Shown here one piece after another: positions 46,536-59,791 of a stretch of DNA of 64,000 nucleotides. This DNA comes from Craterostigma plantagineum (lineage: Eukaryota > Streptophyta > Magnoliopsida > Lamiales > Linderniaceae). The DNA is taken from positions 8,499,501-8,563,500 of the forward strand of contig JAPQWV010000005.1 in NCBI GenBank assembly GCA_027422505.1. The letters run 5' to 3'. Below the pieces are notes generated by a model that was given only the letters and a program-made list of their open reading frames with translations, ran no database searches and was not told the DNA's origin. A program made the position numbers and the translations under genes. Position 1 is the first letter of the stretch. Every line of letters starts with the position of its first letter.

Positions 46536-49500
46536 TGTAATACCCGTAAAATCTAATTACGAGTTTACGATCTAAGTAGCGAAGAAAATATTTAATTAAG
46601 AACTTGATTGGATTAATTAGTATTTTCAATGATACGATGCCTACATATTCTCATGCCTTTAAGTGGCTTATGTGTCTATATGATTTCATGCTGTGTGATT
46701 TATAACTCTTATGTGTGTTACAAATTAGGACTTAAGAAAGTCTAGACGAAAGTCATGCATAATTGGGGTGTTAGAAGATATGGCGAGTTATAAAATGACA
46801 AGAACTAGTTCGATCGATAATAATGAATGGTAGGATCGACCGATTGTAACTTAAGGATTTAGACAAACTTCGAGGAGATAGTTCGGCCGATGTATTATGT
46901 AAATATATACAATTGTATTTAACAATCACCGAACAAACAACAAGAAATCGGGCAATGGTAAGTGTTAAGTAATAATCGACCGAATTGTAATTATAATATG
47001 CAAACTCTAACAAATATAACATGGAAAATTCGGTCAACCTTCAACATGCATTATTGGATTAAACCAATCACAATTTTACGTGTGATAGAATGAAACTTTG
47101 CTTAACATAAGAGGTTAGTCACCTACTAGTCAATTCCATCACATTTTCCTATGTTTTAATCCTTATCAAGTAAATAAAGATCACTAAAAGAGAAACCTCT
47201 ACAAGAAACGAAACTAAGAGGAACCTTTAATAACGTGAAAGGAAGACCAAAGAAATTTATATTAACTTGAAGAAATTCCAACAGCTTAAGTTTCGGGCTT
47301 TAGGTAAGTAAAAGTATCAGTTACAATCCATAAATTAATTCATGACTTATGCTATTATATTTCTGTTAATTAGTATAACCTATTTGAAAGTTCGGGTAAC
47401 ATAGGTAGATAAAAACCCAAATTTCTGGAATTCCTATTTGAATTAACATACTACTAATTATGGTTGAAGTAAGAAAATCCGTGGAAATATGGTGATTAAG
47501 CGTGTTATGATTTCAAGTAAGACTTATGTCTGAAAGTCCTAACTCCTCGGTTTAAATTCATGCTAATACTATTGATTAGATTCATATATTTTTAAGTTTA
47601 AATGTTAGGAAGAACAATATTTATAGAAAAAAAAAATTCTAAGGGTCTGAATTTTGGAGTAATTACTTAGATGATATACGGGTGGATTGAATATAAGTTG
47701 GACTTAGGGTAATCCTCAGGTGGAAAGTATAATTAGGCGCTTAAGTGGTTTACGATATTTTCCAGTATTGAGATGAACTTTCGAGCAATTCAAATCAGCA
47801 AATTTATTAATTCATATGTTCTTAAGGATGAACTTCATACTTAGAGTATTGGAGATAATATTTTAATCATGCTTATGAATAGTGTAAATTGTGAGAGCAT
47901 TTCGATATAGGAGATAACTTGTAATCGAAGTCTTTACATATAATATCAAAGACACATATCGAGATTCTTGTGGGTAATATCGAACATTATCTCGACATTT
48001 TACTTGTAATATAGAGATCCTCACATAAACCATCTCGACATTTTGAGTAAAATATCGAAACCATTTCATGCTTTGTGTCGAGATGTATCTTGAATCATGC
48101 CGAAATCTTTAGGTAGTATTAAATATGCAATGTCGACATCTAATTATCATACAACTCGAGATCTTTGCATGTCATATATATCGAGATTTATTCTATATCA
48201 TATATCGAGATTCATATAATATCGAAATCTATGTTAAACTTATGTGTATATGATGTCGAGATTTTTTAGTCCATAGTAGCATAAATATATATCGAGATCT
48301 ATCTTAAAATAATTTTCAGTTTAGGTTAAAGTTTTAAATTTTAGGGTTTCGAAATTTATAAAAGTCGAAATTAGGGTTTTCAAATTAAGCCAATTTTCGT
48401 GAAATTATAACTAAACTAACAAACCCTAATTTTATATGTTTCTATACTTAGGGTTTGAAGGTTAGTGACTAACCGTACGATAAGCTAAGGATACCAGGTA
48501 AGTGGAAATCGCAACTACAACACATAATTATATGTGTATGAATTATGTGTCTATATGCCTTTCATGATTTTATGTGACTTCTATGATTTATATGTGACGT
48601 AAATTTACGTGATTTTATGTGATGTAAATTATTCTATGAATATTGCATGCATGTTTACATGATTCATGGCATGAGCATATGCACGCACGACTAGTATGAG
48701 AATCAGGGAGATAGCATGCATGAGTATAAGATCGCTTGAAAGCGATATGTATATTTGCCGATATGGGCATTTGTGTCGACTCAATGATGAGTCACGGCTC
48801 TTCTATGCTACCACGGCGATTCACGAGGCCGAATTACCTGATTCACGAGAGGTAGGGGAAATATATTACGGCGATTCACGAGGCCGACTGCCTGATTCAC
48901 GAGAGGCAGGTAAATACCCCGTAGCGGGAGATGCAACCTGGAGGATGCGACTCGAGGGTATGAGCGGCACCGAGGGAACCTCGAGTGTTGGCGACCTCGT
49001 AGTAAGCTACCAGTGAGAAGCGCCCGCGTGTCAGATCGCATTGGGATGAAAAGGCGCCTTAGGGTTAAACGAAATTTGTGTGCCCGGGTTAGCCTCTCAA
49101 TGGGACTGCATTGGGATTGAAAGGCACTAGTAGCCTCTCAGTGTGGATCACACTGGGATTGAAAGGCATTGGTAGCCTCTCAGTGTCTACCGCATTGGGA
49201 TTGAAAGGCACCATAGGGTTACGCACAGATGGAGTACTCGGGTTTAGCCTCCCAGTGTGTTTTGTCACTTATACCCTTAGGGGTTTGAGCTCTATATGAT
49301 GCATAGTAAGATTGAAAGCCGAGGGCCCAATAAGAAATGAAAAGAACGAGAAGGATACGAGAGGTCAATAGCATTGGCACGGATGCCTTCGCTATTTAGG
49401 TCACGTGCATTGCATGCATGATTTTCACTTACTGAGCTTTTAAGCTCATTCCACGTTTTTATGTGTTGTAGGACCCCGCGATCACGGTACGTGATCATTT

Positions 49501-49777
49501 TCACGGCGAGGCCGACTTTTGAAGCTTCCGGGGGCTTTTGAGATGGAAGTGTGTGCATGGATGCGACCTCGTGGAGGCCCAGTAGATAAATTTATGTTGA
49601 CCCGCATGCGCGCTTTCCTGTGTAAATAGGACCCATGATAATTTTGTAGGAACAGTTACGATTCTCTTTTATGAAATGAAAAATTTTATCCGAAATTTCA
49701 TACAATTTATTTCATTATTACAACATTAGTCGCGTAGACTAGTGTAGAAAGTAGTGGTGGAAGGCGGGGCTGCCACA
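46536..49777 (+). repeat. TR-GAG LTR 3
   Basis: A 3242-bp LTR ending CTGCCACA, followed by the TSD GGAGG and then the middle solo LTR. It shares with LTR 1 the variants that are private in LTR 2. Confidence 0.95.
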
Positions 49778-50533
49778 GGAGGTTCCAGAGCGCCCGTAGA
49801 CGTAGGATTCGCAAGAATCCGAACCTCGTAATTTTAGTCTTATTTCATTTACGTCCCTATCACGTCCCGTTCAAGCAAGCTTCACATACCATCACGTTTC
49901 CATAAAAAAAACGTGACTCTACCGCTATGTAAATTCCCCGGACCATAAATTACTTTGATTGGGATAGCCCCATATCATGAATGAAGTCCTTCTTTTATAC
50001 GTGTTTTTCTGCCTAGGATTCCAGCTCTTCTTTTGATGTCCAGGAGCTGGAACGTCTCCTGTCCTGTCAGGAACATCAGACCTTTGACAGCTTTTCCTGC
50101 GCTTTCAGGAACTGTCCTGCCCAGTAGCTTTTGCAGGAAGTTTCAACTTTTGGCAGTGGTGCGGCCCTATCTTTGACAGCCACGTGATTACCCTGTTTCA
50201 TTCCCCACATGTCTTTTCGAATTCTGGCCCTTCTTTTGAAGCTTCTTCATGACGCTTCCTTCTCCGCGGGACCTGCTTAGTATAATAGGTCCTAAAAACA
50301 CTTCCCTAACACGGGTGTTAGTTCCCTAAAGTGTTGGAGGTCCCTATAACTCTTATCTCCTGTTGTTATCTCCCTATTCCCCAAAACTTTATTTTTTTAC
50401 CAAGTATTTCTAATAATCACTCTAATTTACTTATTCTCTTAATTATATTTTTTAGCCGGCCTAATATCCGTTCCACATCACTACTAGTAACCTATGAAGG
50501 GTAATACACTAGCATATTTTACGGTACTACAAA

Positions 50534-51885
50534 TGATCGTTAGCGTGTGCTTTAATATATTGAATAAAGATTCGTGCGAATATGTCAAGTTATAATAAAA
50601 ACAAATATGTTATAACTACCACCACGCGCGATAGGCAGTGCACTTATCGTTTGTAGAATAGTTGTAGCAAGTATCCGAGTATCGAACACGAAGAATAATT
50701 TTGATTACTAGTAATAACCTATCAATTCAATATCTAGCCTAACAAATTATAGGGATGAACTAAGTCACAAAACTTAAACTAACACAGAAAAATGCTCAAA
50801 ACACAACTAAAGATTAAGAGTAACTTTGAATAAAAAGAATGTGCTTGGGATTTCGAATCCCGCTAGAAAACGTCGATGAAGTCGTAACTACCGTTACCAC
50901 ATGATTAATGACAATGTCACGATAATTCCTACTCGTTTCCAACTTAGCTTACGCCCTAAATGGCTACGAGAATATTTAATAGTTTATCTAAGGTGAGGGT
51001 CGACAATTTGCTTTCGCCCAATAGTCGACTCCTAACGTTTACGATGGAACGAACCGTTATTTAGCTTTCACCCTTAACAGTCTACTAAACGTCACACCAA
51101 CACATAGACATGCCAAATGTGATTCTCAAAACAATACATAGACATTGAATCGGATAAAAGCTATCATAAACAGTACAAAGCCATATCATATGTTCACGAG
51201 TATTTTACGTCCAAACTACGGCACTATCTAGCGTTCTTCTCATCCCAAACACACAAAATGATTTGCTACTCATAATGAAAGAAGAAGCCACGAAATGTAT
51301 ACGAAACAAAGCAGAGAAATACATAGATTCTTCCCTATTTAACGAGCCCAAGCTTATCCCTCGTACTTTGTTCGATTCTCCGGTGTAAATGAGCTTCAAA
51401 TCTTCACTTTAGCACCTAGAGATCATTTGAGATTGATCTCTAGGGTTCTTGAGTCGCCCTTGAGGTGTCTTCAGTGATTAGAAATGAGTTGTGGCGGCTT
51501 AAATGCTCTTAGGGCTTCAAATTGCGGCTTAAGTACAAAACAAGGGTGAAAACGGCCTCAAACACGGCCATGTATCATTCGGGCTTAGGGTTTAAGGCCC
51601 AACACTGTTGACAAACATGGCCGTGTGTCAGGCCATGTTGAAGGGCAGCGAGTATGTAACTCGTCTCTGGAGCCGAACACGGCCTTGTGATCCTCAAAAT
51701 AAGTCATGTTTGATTAAAAAAAGTGATTTGTACTCCATGTTTACGCGGTTCGTCCCAAATATCGCTTCATATACCTTTGACATCAAAACATGTAAAACTT
51801 ATGAATAAATGCACGAGACAACTCACATAAACCAAATATTCAACATGAAAATGATGGAGATAAACGAAAGAAAATGCGTTTATCA
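50534..51885. mobile_element. 1352-bp TG..CA insertion with TSD ACAAA
   Basis: It starts TGATCGTTAGCGTG and ends GCGTTTATCA, flanked by ACAAA (50529-50533 and 51886-51890). It interrupts a sequence that is continuous at 35170-35290 (GGTACTACAAA...CATCTATATATTGG). Ends and TSD fit a solo LTR or an LTR-type non-autonomous element. It contains repeated ACACGGCC / GGCCGTGT words (51560-51690). No LTR pair, primer site or coding domain is seen. Confidence 0.75.
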
Positions 51886-52269
51886 ACAAACATCTATATA
51901 TTGGTTCAAACTCTATTTACTGGTACTACAAATTAGGGTAAGCATTTCTCGACGTCTTTCGAATTATTTTTGGTCTATGACTACGTTACCATAGTTATAT
52001 GTACTATATTGATAATTTGGTATCAACATTGGTGGGTTAACATTTAGAATTAAGGATTATTACATTGAAACGCCAACTTTCTTTCTACTAATATGATGCT
52101 AGTAATAACATACTACATAGTCAAGATTTTTTATGTATTGGAAGTTAGTGATAATACAAGCAAACGACGGATGACAAATCCTTTCATCAAAATGATCGAT
52201 ATAAGTTCTTTTTCTTTTTGTATACGTCATCCAATTAATTAAAAGATATCTAACCTTTCAAGAACCACA
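51886..52269. other. Intergenic, second copy of the GGTACTACA-type unit
   Basis: ACATCTATATATTGG, GGTACTACAAATTAGGGTAA and GGTATCAACATTGGTG repeat, with differences, the stretch at 35210-35340. The remainder is AT-rich flank of the RABE1-like pseudogene. Confidence 0.6.
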
Positions 52270-54034
<1,765 letters not shown>

Positions 54035-54306
54035 TTCTTGCAATTAACGTATATAATTCTCTTTTTCCTTTAATCCAAATCCTAACAAGGAGAAAACCGA
54101 GTTGCTCATTCAATTCAACGCGCTTCAGAAAACGACGAACGTACAAAGCACGAATCTCGAAATTTGAACACGGATCGAAGCTACGAATACGAAAGTAGAG
54201 TGATCTAACCAGATCTCAGAGGAAAGAGGATGGAATCTAATAAATAAATGGAGGAAAGAAGAATGAAGAGGGAAGCAAAGCGTATGAGAGCGATGGCAGT
54301 AGGTTT
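54035..54306. other. 5' flank of the RABE1-like pseudogene
   Basis: Former promoter and leader of the minus-strand gene. No other feature is seen. Confidence 0.5.
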
Positions 54307-54965
54307 TAGGGGTGAGCAAAAATACCCGAAATTGGATTTCGATCCGGTATCCGGTTTTCAAAACCCGAAAAAATGGATATCCGGTTTTAAAAACCGGATC
54401 GGATATCCGATCCGATTTATTTTAAAATATCGGATAGGGATAGTGGTTTGTCTAAAATTCGGATATCCGGTATCCGGTTTATATTTTAAAAAAAAAATAG
54501 TCCAAAAAGAAAAATGAAGGTCCAAAAAGGAAAATCTAAGTAGAATATTTAAATTTATATTATTTTATAATTGTAAAAAACTTTGTTAGAGAATTGAGAT
54601 AAAAATAAAACATAAAAACATCGATATGCAAATTAAAAAATTAATGTGAATTTGTGGTATTGTATTTGTTATTTATTATGTAACTTTGAATCATAAATTT
54701 ACATATTGTGTGAATTACAATGTGTAGAAATTCTTATATTAAAAATATATTTTTTTTATTGTGATAAGAAATAAAAAATATGATTTTGAAAAGAAAATAA
54801 TAAAAAATATAAGAAAAATAAATTTAAAAACCGGTGCGGATATCCGGTAAAAATATCCGAATAAACCGGATATCCGATTAAAACCGGAGCGGATACGGAT
54901 ACCATTTTTCAATATCCGAAAATCCGGATATCCGAGTTTCGGATATCCGGTTTTGCTCACCCCTA
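54307..54965. mobile_element. Foldback MITE-like element rich in GGATATCCGG
   Basis: Inverted ends TAGGGGTGAGCAAAA / TTTTGCTCACCCCTA. Both arms (54325-54485 and 54825-54955) consist largely of self-complementary words such as GGATATCCGG and CGGATATCCGATCCG; the 340-bp centre is AT-rich. No coding sequence. TSD not resolved. Confidence 0.75.
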
Positions 54966-55438
54966 GTAGCTATCGATCCGTTGATTTTCTGTATTTTTTT
55001 AGGTGAATCTACACCCGTTTATAAAAAATTTGCTAGTCATTAGCCTCGTTAGAAAATGTTTTATATAAGTACCCATTCGATTGTGTGTATTATTTTCCCA
55101 TTCTTGACGTATCTTTTTATGTGTGTATTACGTACCACGTCAGGCATTTATATGGTACCCACATATGATACATATATACGTTCTATATGGTACCTTAATG
55201 TGTTATATGATGTACAATTTTCTCATTGTATTATGTACCGCAATACGTTTCTCTATGGTACCTAAATGTAATCTATGACGTACTTGCAGCGGAACAAGTA
55301 CCAATGTGTAAAAAATTTATTCTAATAGGTACGTACATATCAAAAAATATAATAGGGTGCAAACTTTTTTGTATAAATGGGTATTTTATGTAGATTCCCC
55401 TTTTTTAGACATAAATTTTGGTGTTTTTTTTTGTAATA
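54966..55438. other. Intergenic with GGTACC-type words
   Basis: ATGGTACC, GTACCACG and ACGTACC words recur at 55130-55335, similar in flavour to 34920-35390. No gene. Confidence 0.45.
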
Positions 55439-55677
55439 CTCCCTCTGTCCTGTTAATTTATGGACATTTGGAGTATGTTACGGTTTTTAAGAAACTGAAT
55501 ATTTTAATAATATAGTACAATTAAAAGGTAAAAAAGTGTATATTTTGACACGTCTTTTAAGAATATTAGTATTATTATATTGCTTGTTTGTGATACATTT
55601 TTGCTAAAAAGGAAAATGTACAAAAGCTAGCGGGACGACCGATATAGTAAAATGTACAAAAACTAATGGGACGGAGG
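55439..55677. mobile_element. Stowaway-type MITE
   Basis: A 239-bp element with CTCCCTCTGTCC at the left and GGACGGAGG at the right (inverted CCTCCGTCC), flanked by TA on both sides (55437-55438 and 55678-55679). Termini and TA duplication are those of the Tc1/mariner-related Stowaway family. Confidence 0.9.
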
Positions 55678-55679
55678 TA

Positions 55680-56302
55680 ATAATTTGGAAGTAGCCTTTT
55701 GTTTGTTTTGGGCCGATTAAGAAGCTTTTCTACGTTGGTTGGGCCAGGCCCATTACAGCCCAAGCCCATATATGTTTCTTTACGATGATCGAGCGTAGAG
55801 TATCTATATCTATTATATAAAGAGGCTAATGTGGCTAAAAACCGTTAATTTGGTTAGTCATTTTATTTGCAATTCAATCGCTCTATTATAATTTAATTAA
55901 CATAATAATTTATCATTTCGCTTCTAAGTTATTGCAATTATACACATACACATTATTTTTCAATTTATATATTTAAAAACTATATTTCATCTATTAAATG
56001 TAATATATTATAATTTCAAAATTAAAGTAACATAAATCTAATATATTTGTAAGCATATTATAATTCCTGGTGGGCCTGTCTGCGCCCTGCCAGACCCGCC
56101 CCCGCGGCCGGCGCGGGCTTGTCCGCCTAGGTCCGCCCCGCCATTTTCCGCGGGCGGTGGGCCCAATTGACGGTAATAAAGAAAGTCTTTACATCCCTAA
56201 ATCCTCTATCTCCTTATCATCTCCTCCATCTCTCGAGCGAAAACAAAACACACAAACCGAAAAATTTCCTTCTCCCCATTCCTCATTTAATGGAGGTTGG
56301 GG
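55680..56302. other. Intergenic, includes a GC-rich block
   Basis: Mostly AT-rich. At 56068-56165 a GC-rich block (GGGCCTGTCTGCGCCCTGCC, CCCGCGGCCGGCGCGGGC) looks like part of another low-complexity repeat. No gene. Confidence 0.45.
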
Positions 56303-56681
56303 CTAGGGGTGTTCGTTCGGTACATACCGTACCGAACCACCCCTTTTAGATACCGAATTTTTTTTGGTACCGAATTTACCGAAATTTAAATAATAATAAT
56401 AAAAAATTCGGTAATAATTAAATTAATACGTATATTAATATAATTATAATTTTATTTTCAATATTAATATAATAAAATATATTTTAATTTTTTAATTTCG
56501 GTAATTCGGTATACCGAATATACCGAAATTCAAAATCTATCCGAACCGAATTTACCGAATTACCGATTTTTTTTTTGAAGAAGCGAATACCGAACCAAAT
56601 TTTCTGGTTCGATTCGGTTTTGTACCGAAATTCCGGTATCTCGGTTTGTTCGGTCGGTGTACCGAACAACGAACACCAGTA
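56303..56681. mobile_element. Foldback MITE-like element rich in TTCGGTATACCGAA, TSD GTTGGGG
   Basis: Ends CTAGGGGTGTTCGTTCGGT and ACCGAACAACGAACACCAGT are inverted repeats. Flanking GTTGGGG occurs on both sides (56296-56302 and 56682-56688). The body repeats CGGTAATTCGGTATACCGAA and TACCGAATTTACCGAAATT. Non-coding. Confidence 0.78.
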
Positions 56682-56877
56682 GTTGGGGGAGCATTTTCTC
56701 TCGCCTCTTGCTTTTGCTTTCGTTTTTCTTTATTTTTTGCTATTGGTGTGTCAGAGTCTTTTGATTTGGGATTTTCGTCTCCTCTCGTAGGAGTTTTTTC
56801 CTTATTCTCGATGAACACAGAATTTTGAAGTTAAAGACGAAGAAAAGTGAAGAGTACCGTAGATCTGGCTTAGTAGT

Positions 56878-57760
56878 TGTTACCCTCGGTTTTCACCAAT
56901 AACGCGGCAAAATACTCGATCGGGTATAACAAACTCAACGACCCCATCCCGCCAATCAAATTGCCCCAACGCGAAGAAGTACCACTGCGCAGGTCGGCCC
57001 CTCGGGATAAGGGGCCACGAAGGAGATCGGGGGGACGTGTTGGTAAAGAAAGAGCAAGCATACTCCATAGGTAGTCGGCCAAGGGCCGCCTCGGGAACAA
57101 TATTTAAGAAGCTCGACCTGAGGCACCCCTCGAGGACTCACGCCATCCCCGGGAGAATCTACGCATGGGAAGAAGAGTTCGGGGTCTGCTCGTGGATGAC
57201 GCCTGAGGCCCGAAGAGGAATTGGTCTGCAAAGGAAGGCCAGAGCTCCAAGAAGAAGTCACACGCGAAAATACCCGAAGGAAATTACCCAACAACCTAAA
57301 ATCGTGGTCACGCACCACCTTCACACACGCAACTATCCGGACGTGGGGGAAACCACCGACAGTCAGGCCGAGAAGCGCTAAATGCGGAGGAAACCTCCGA
57401 GAGATGCCAAACGTGGGAAGTAACTGTCAAGGGCCAGGCGCGCCTCTCACAACACTATAAATGCCATCAGAAATCCCCACAATGGAGGTACGTTTTTCTA
57501 TACCGATACTCTGCTATTTTGGACGCACGCACCAGCTCTAAAAACACAAACACTTTTCCAGATTTTCACCATTTGTTGCACTACAAATCCTACTATTTAC
57601 CCCTGGAAATGGAACCTACCCTCTTGACTTAGGCAAGATGGCAAACGACCCTCCACCCTAACCCTATTTTACAGCTCCTAGACGGGAAAAGCACGGTGAA
57701 ATCCAGGCGGGAAAGGTTCGTCAGTCCGTTTTTGCGGTAGGTCAATTTTCGACGGCATCA
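56878..57760 (+). repeat. gypsy-2 5' LTR
   Basis: It starts TGTTACCCTCGG and ends GACGGCATCA (883 bp). CACTATAAATGCC at about 57460 is TATA-like. The start is shared with the gypsy-1 3' LTR. Confidence 0.8.
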
Positions 57761-57780
57761 ATTTCGCGCCGTATGTGGGA
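57761..57780 (+). other. gypsy-2 primer binding site
   Basis: ATTTCGCGCCGTATGTGGGA sits at the LTR edge and resembles the TTTGGCGCCGTCTGTGGGA primer region of Tat elements, with two or more differences. Confidence 0.7.
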
Positions 57781-57892
57781 AGTCTAGCTTCTCTCAAGTA
57801 GAAATTTAATATGGTGGTTGTCGGAAACGATCATACGCCGCCAATGGTGACAAGTCGAGTCTGAACATATCGTCAGATTATTCACTTCGGCC

Positions 57893-58945
57893 ATGCAAGA
57901 GATTAGAAGGATCGGAGCAGATGTAGGAGTACTGATGGCTGAAAGAAATCGGGGAAATAATCAGCGCCCACCAGAGGAGAACCGCGATGCCGAATCAGGA
58001 ACTGGAGAGCGCGATGACGAAAATCGTACGCTGGTATTAGAACTTAAGAGAGCACACGCTAACGAGAGAAGACGCGCCGAACAGCAGGCGGCCGAACTAG
58101 AAGGCATGACGGAGGCCCCATTGCCTGGGCACTTCCGCTCCTTTGAGATGGAAAAATACGACGAAACCGGACCTCCCGAATACCACCTAGCTGTTTTCGA
58201 CGGAAACGCAGCATTGTATCAGCTGAGTGACCCCGTCAAGTGTCGTCTCTTTGTCACTACTTTAACAAAGGGAGCCCAGCAGTGGTTCGCACTGTTGCCT
58301 CCAGGAGAGGTCAAAAGTTTTCAAGACCTCACCAGCCACTTCCTGGAGCATTTCTCGAGCAGCCGAAGACGCCCATCTTCAGCTGTAAAGTTACTGAATA
58401 TAAGGCAAGTCGAGGGAGAAAGTCTGCGAGATTACCTTCGGTGCTTCAACCAAGTAAAAATGAAGGTACCCAATGCCGCGCCCGAGTTACTTATTGGGGC
58501 GTTCCACCATGGCCTGCGAGATGGGGAGTTGTTAAGATCTTTGGTGAATAAATACCCGACGACAGTAGAGGAGCTGGTAGCCCGAGTGGAAACGTATGTC
58601 CGGGTGGAAGAATCCCATGCCCGAGAGCCCGATGATAGAAAGCGAAAGAGTCCTCCGCGAGACCGGAGAAAAAGCCCGCTCAGGGATCAGGCCCACAGGC
58701 CCTTCCCTCGAAGAGACGATCGTCCCGTACCGACCCCGACTATGCCCCGGGTGAATATCCCGAGACTGCGAGTAACAAGGTTCGGGCACTGGAAATATGC
58801 GATGAAAACGACTTCCTTCGCACACCCCCATATATCGATAACAGCCCGAGAAGGCCGATATCCGACACCTACTGTAACTACCACCATGAGTACGGGCACA
58901 CTATCGAAGGATGTTTCCAACTGGGTCGGGAGTTGGAGAAGTTGA
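57893..58945 (+). pseudogene. gypsy-2 gag
   Basis: From ATG 57893 the frame covers a charged N-terminus with a short coiled coil (LVLELKRAHANERRRAEQQA), the capsid domain (LFVTTLTKGAQQWFALLPPG, FLEHFSSSRRRPSSAVKLLN, VEGESLRDYLRCFNQVKM) and a basic tail (RKRKSPPRDRRKSPLRDQ). The zinc-knuckle-like YCNYHHEYGHTIEGC at about 58878-58922 lies in another frame, so there is a frameshift at about 58790-58870. Homology to gypsy-1 gag begins at VEESHAREP. Confidence 0.88.
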
Positions 58946-58990
58946 TCGCGTCGAATCCCGAAGCGCGAGCAAAGCTGATGGGAGGCGAAG

Positions 58991-59766
58991 GTGAACTCGG
59001 GACCAAGCCATGATATCCCGGGATGGGGAATCGCTTCAATACTCGACCGGGCAACCAAGCCCCTAACGCTAGGGAAAAAACAAGGGAGAACACCAGAGAG
59101 AGAGGAAAGGAGAGGCCCAAGGCCAGACGAAGATGGTGCGCGAAGGCACCACGATAACAGAGAGCTACGAAGATCTCCCGAGCGGCGAATACTGGCCCAG
59201 CAAATTAACATAATCTCAGGGGGACCTACAGAAGGTGACTCTAATAGGGCGAGGAAAGCTGGAACCTGTCGACTGGAGAGCTACGAAATTAAGTCAGGAA
59301 GTAAACGATCGGGACCCGTGATCAGCGTCGGACCTGAGGACCTTCATGGAGGGGATGACTTCCACGAGGACGCCTTAGTAATCCGGCCGAAGTTGCCAAT
59401 CACGATGTCGAAAGGGTTTTCGTCGACAACGGAAGCTCTGTCAACATTATCTATAAGAGAGCACTTGATCAAATGGACTTGGGATCCTACCCCATGGACA
59501 GAGTAGAAACCGCTCTCTTCGGTTTCACAGGACATTGCGTCGAGGCAGTGGGGATCTTACATCTTCCACTTATCCTCGGGGAGGGAGAATTGAGAAAAAC
59601 CTGGATAGCGCCCTTCATGGTCATCAATGGCTCAAGCCCATACAACATTATCATCGGAAGACCCGCATTAACCTCCTTCACAGCGATTGCCTCGGCGTTA
59701 CATCAAAAGATAAAGTTTCCCGAGGGGGACAAAGTAGGAGAAGTCACCCAAAAAAGTGAAAGCTAA
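58991..59766 (+). pseudogene. gypsy-2 protease (frameshifted)
   Basis: The linker SNRARKAGTCRLESYEIKSG and DDFHEDALVIR match gypsy-1. One base is missing around 59390, so the active-site region (VDNGSS in gypsy-1) is out of frame. The second half resumes as VETALFGFTGHCVEAVGILH and NIIIGRPALTSF to 59766. The sequence then leaves gypsy-1 homology and the polymerase does not follow. Confidence 0.85.
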
Positions 59767-59791
59767 TATCAAGACAAAAGGGATAATATAC

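Larger units (their letters stand above)
36363..49777 (+). mobile_element. TR-GAG-like element as LTR-internal-LTR-internal-LTR array, TSD GGAGG
   Basis: Three LTRs begin TGTAATACCCGTAAAATC and end GGGGCTGCCACA. They alternate with two internal regions, each with a primer site, a gag gene and a polypurine tract. The 5-bp duplication GGAGG flanks the whole 13.4-kb array (36358-36362 and 49778-49782). No protease, RT, RNase H or integrase is present. That matches terminal-repeat retrotransposons with a GAG domain (TR-GAG), which depend on an autonomous partner. The copies of LTR and internal region differ at only a handful of positions by eye. Confidence 0.95.
35743..49977 (+). mobile_element. 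Middle solo LTR (plus strand), TSD TGAAT, same family as the outer LTR
   Basis: It starts TGATGTGGAACGG and ends GCCCCATATCA, flanked by TGAAT (35738-35742 and 49978-49982). Without the TR-GAG array it is about 815 bp (35743-36362 plus 49783-49977, with the inner TSD counted once). It has a TATA box CTATAAAAGG at 36191-36200. It lies in the opposite orientation to the outer copy. The frame at 35998-36270 runs across U3/R and is not called a gene. Confidence 0.92.
35391..50480 (-). mobile_element. Outer solo LTR (minus strand), TSD CTACT
   Basis: The ends TGATGTGGGG (35391) and CCACATCA (50480) are flanked by CTACT on both sides (35386-35390 and 50481-50485). Without the nested insertions the element is about 850 bp: 35391-35737 joined to 49983-50480. 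Read on the minus strand it matches the middle LTR along its length, including the sequence around CTATAAAAGG. No internal region or primer site remains, so it is a solo LTR of an unidentified family. Confidence 0.9.

Noticed and set aside
57037..57460. Open frames in the gypsy-2 LTR
   Set aside because: Within the LTR; no domain; both strands open because of GC-rich sequence.
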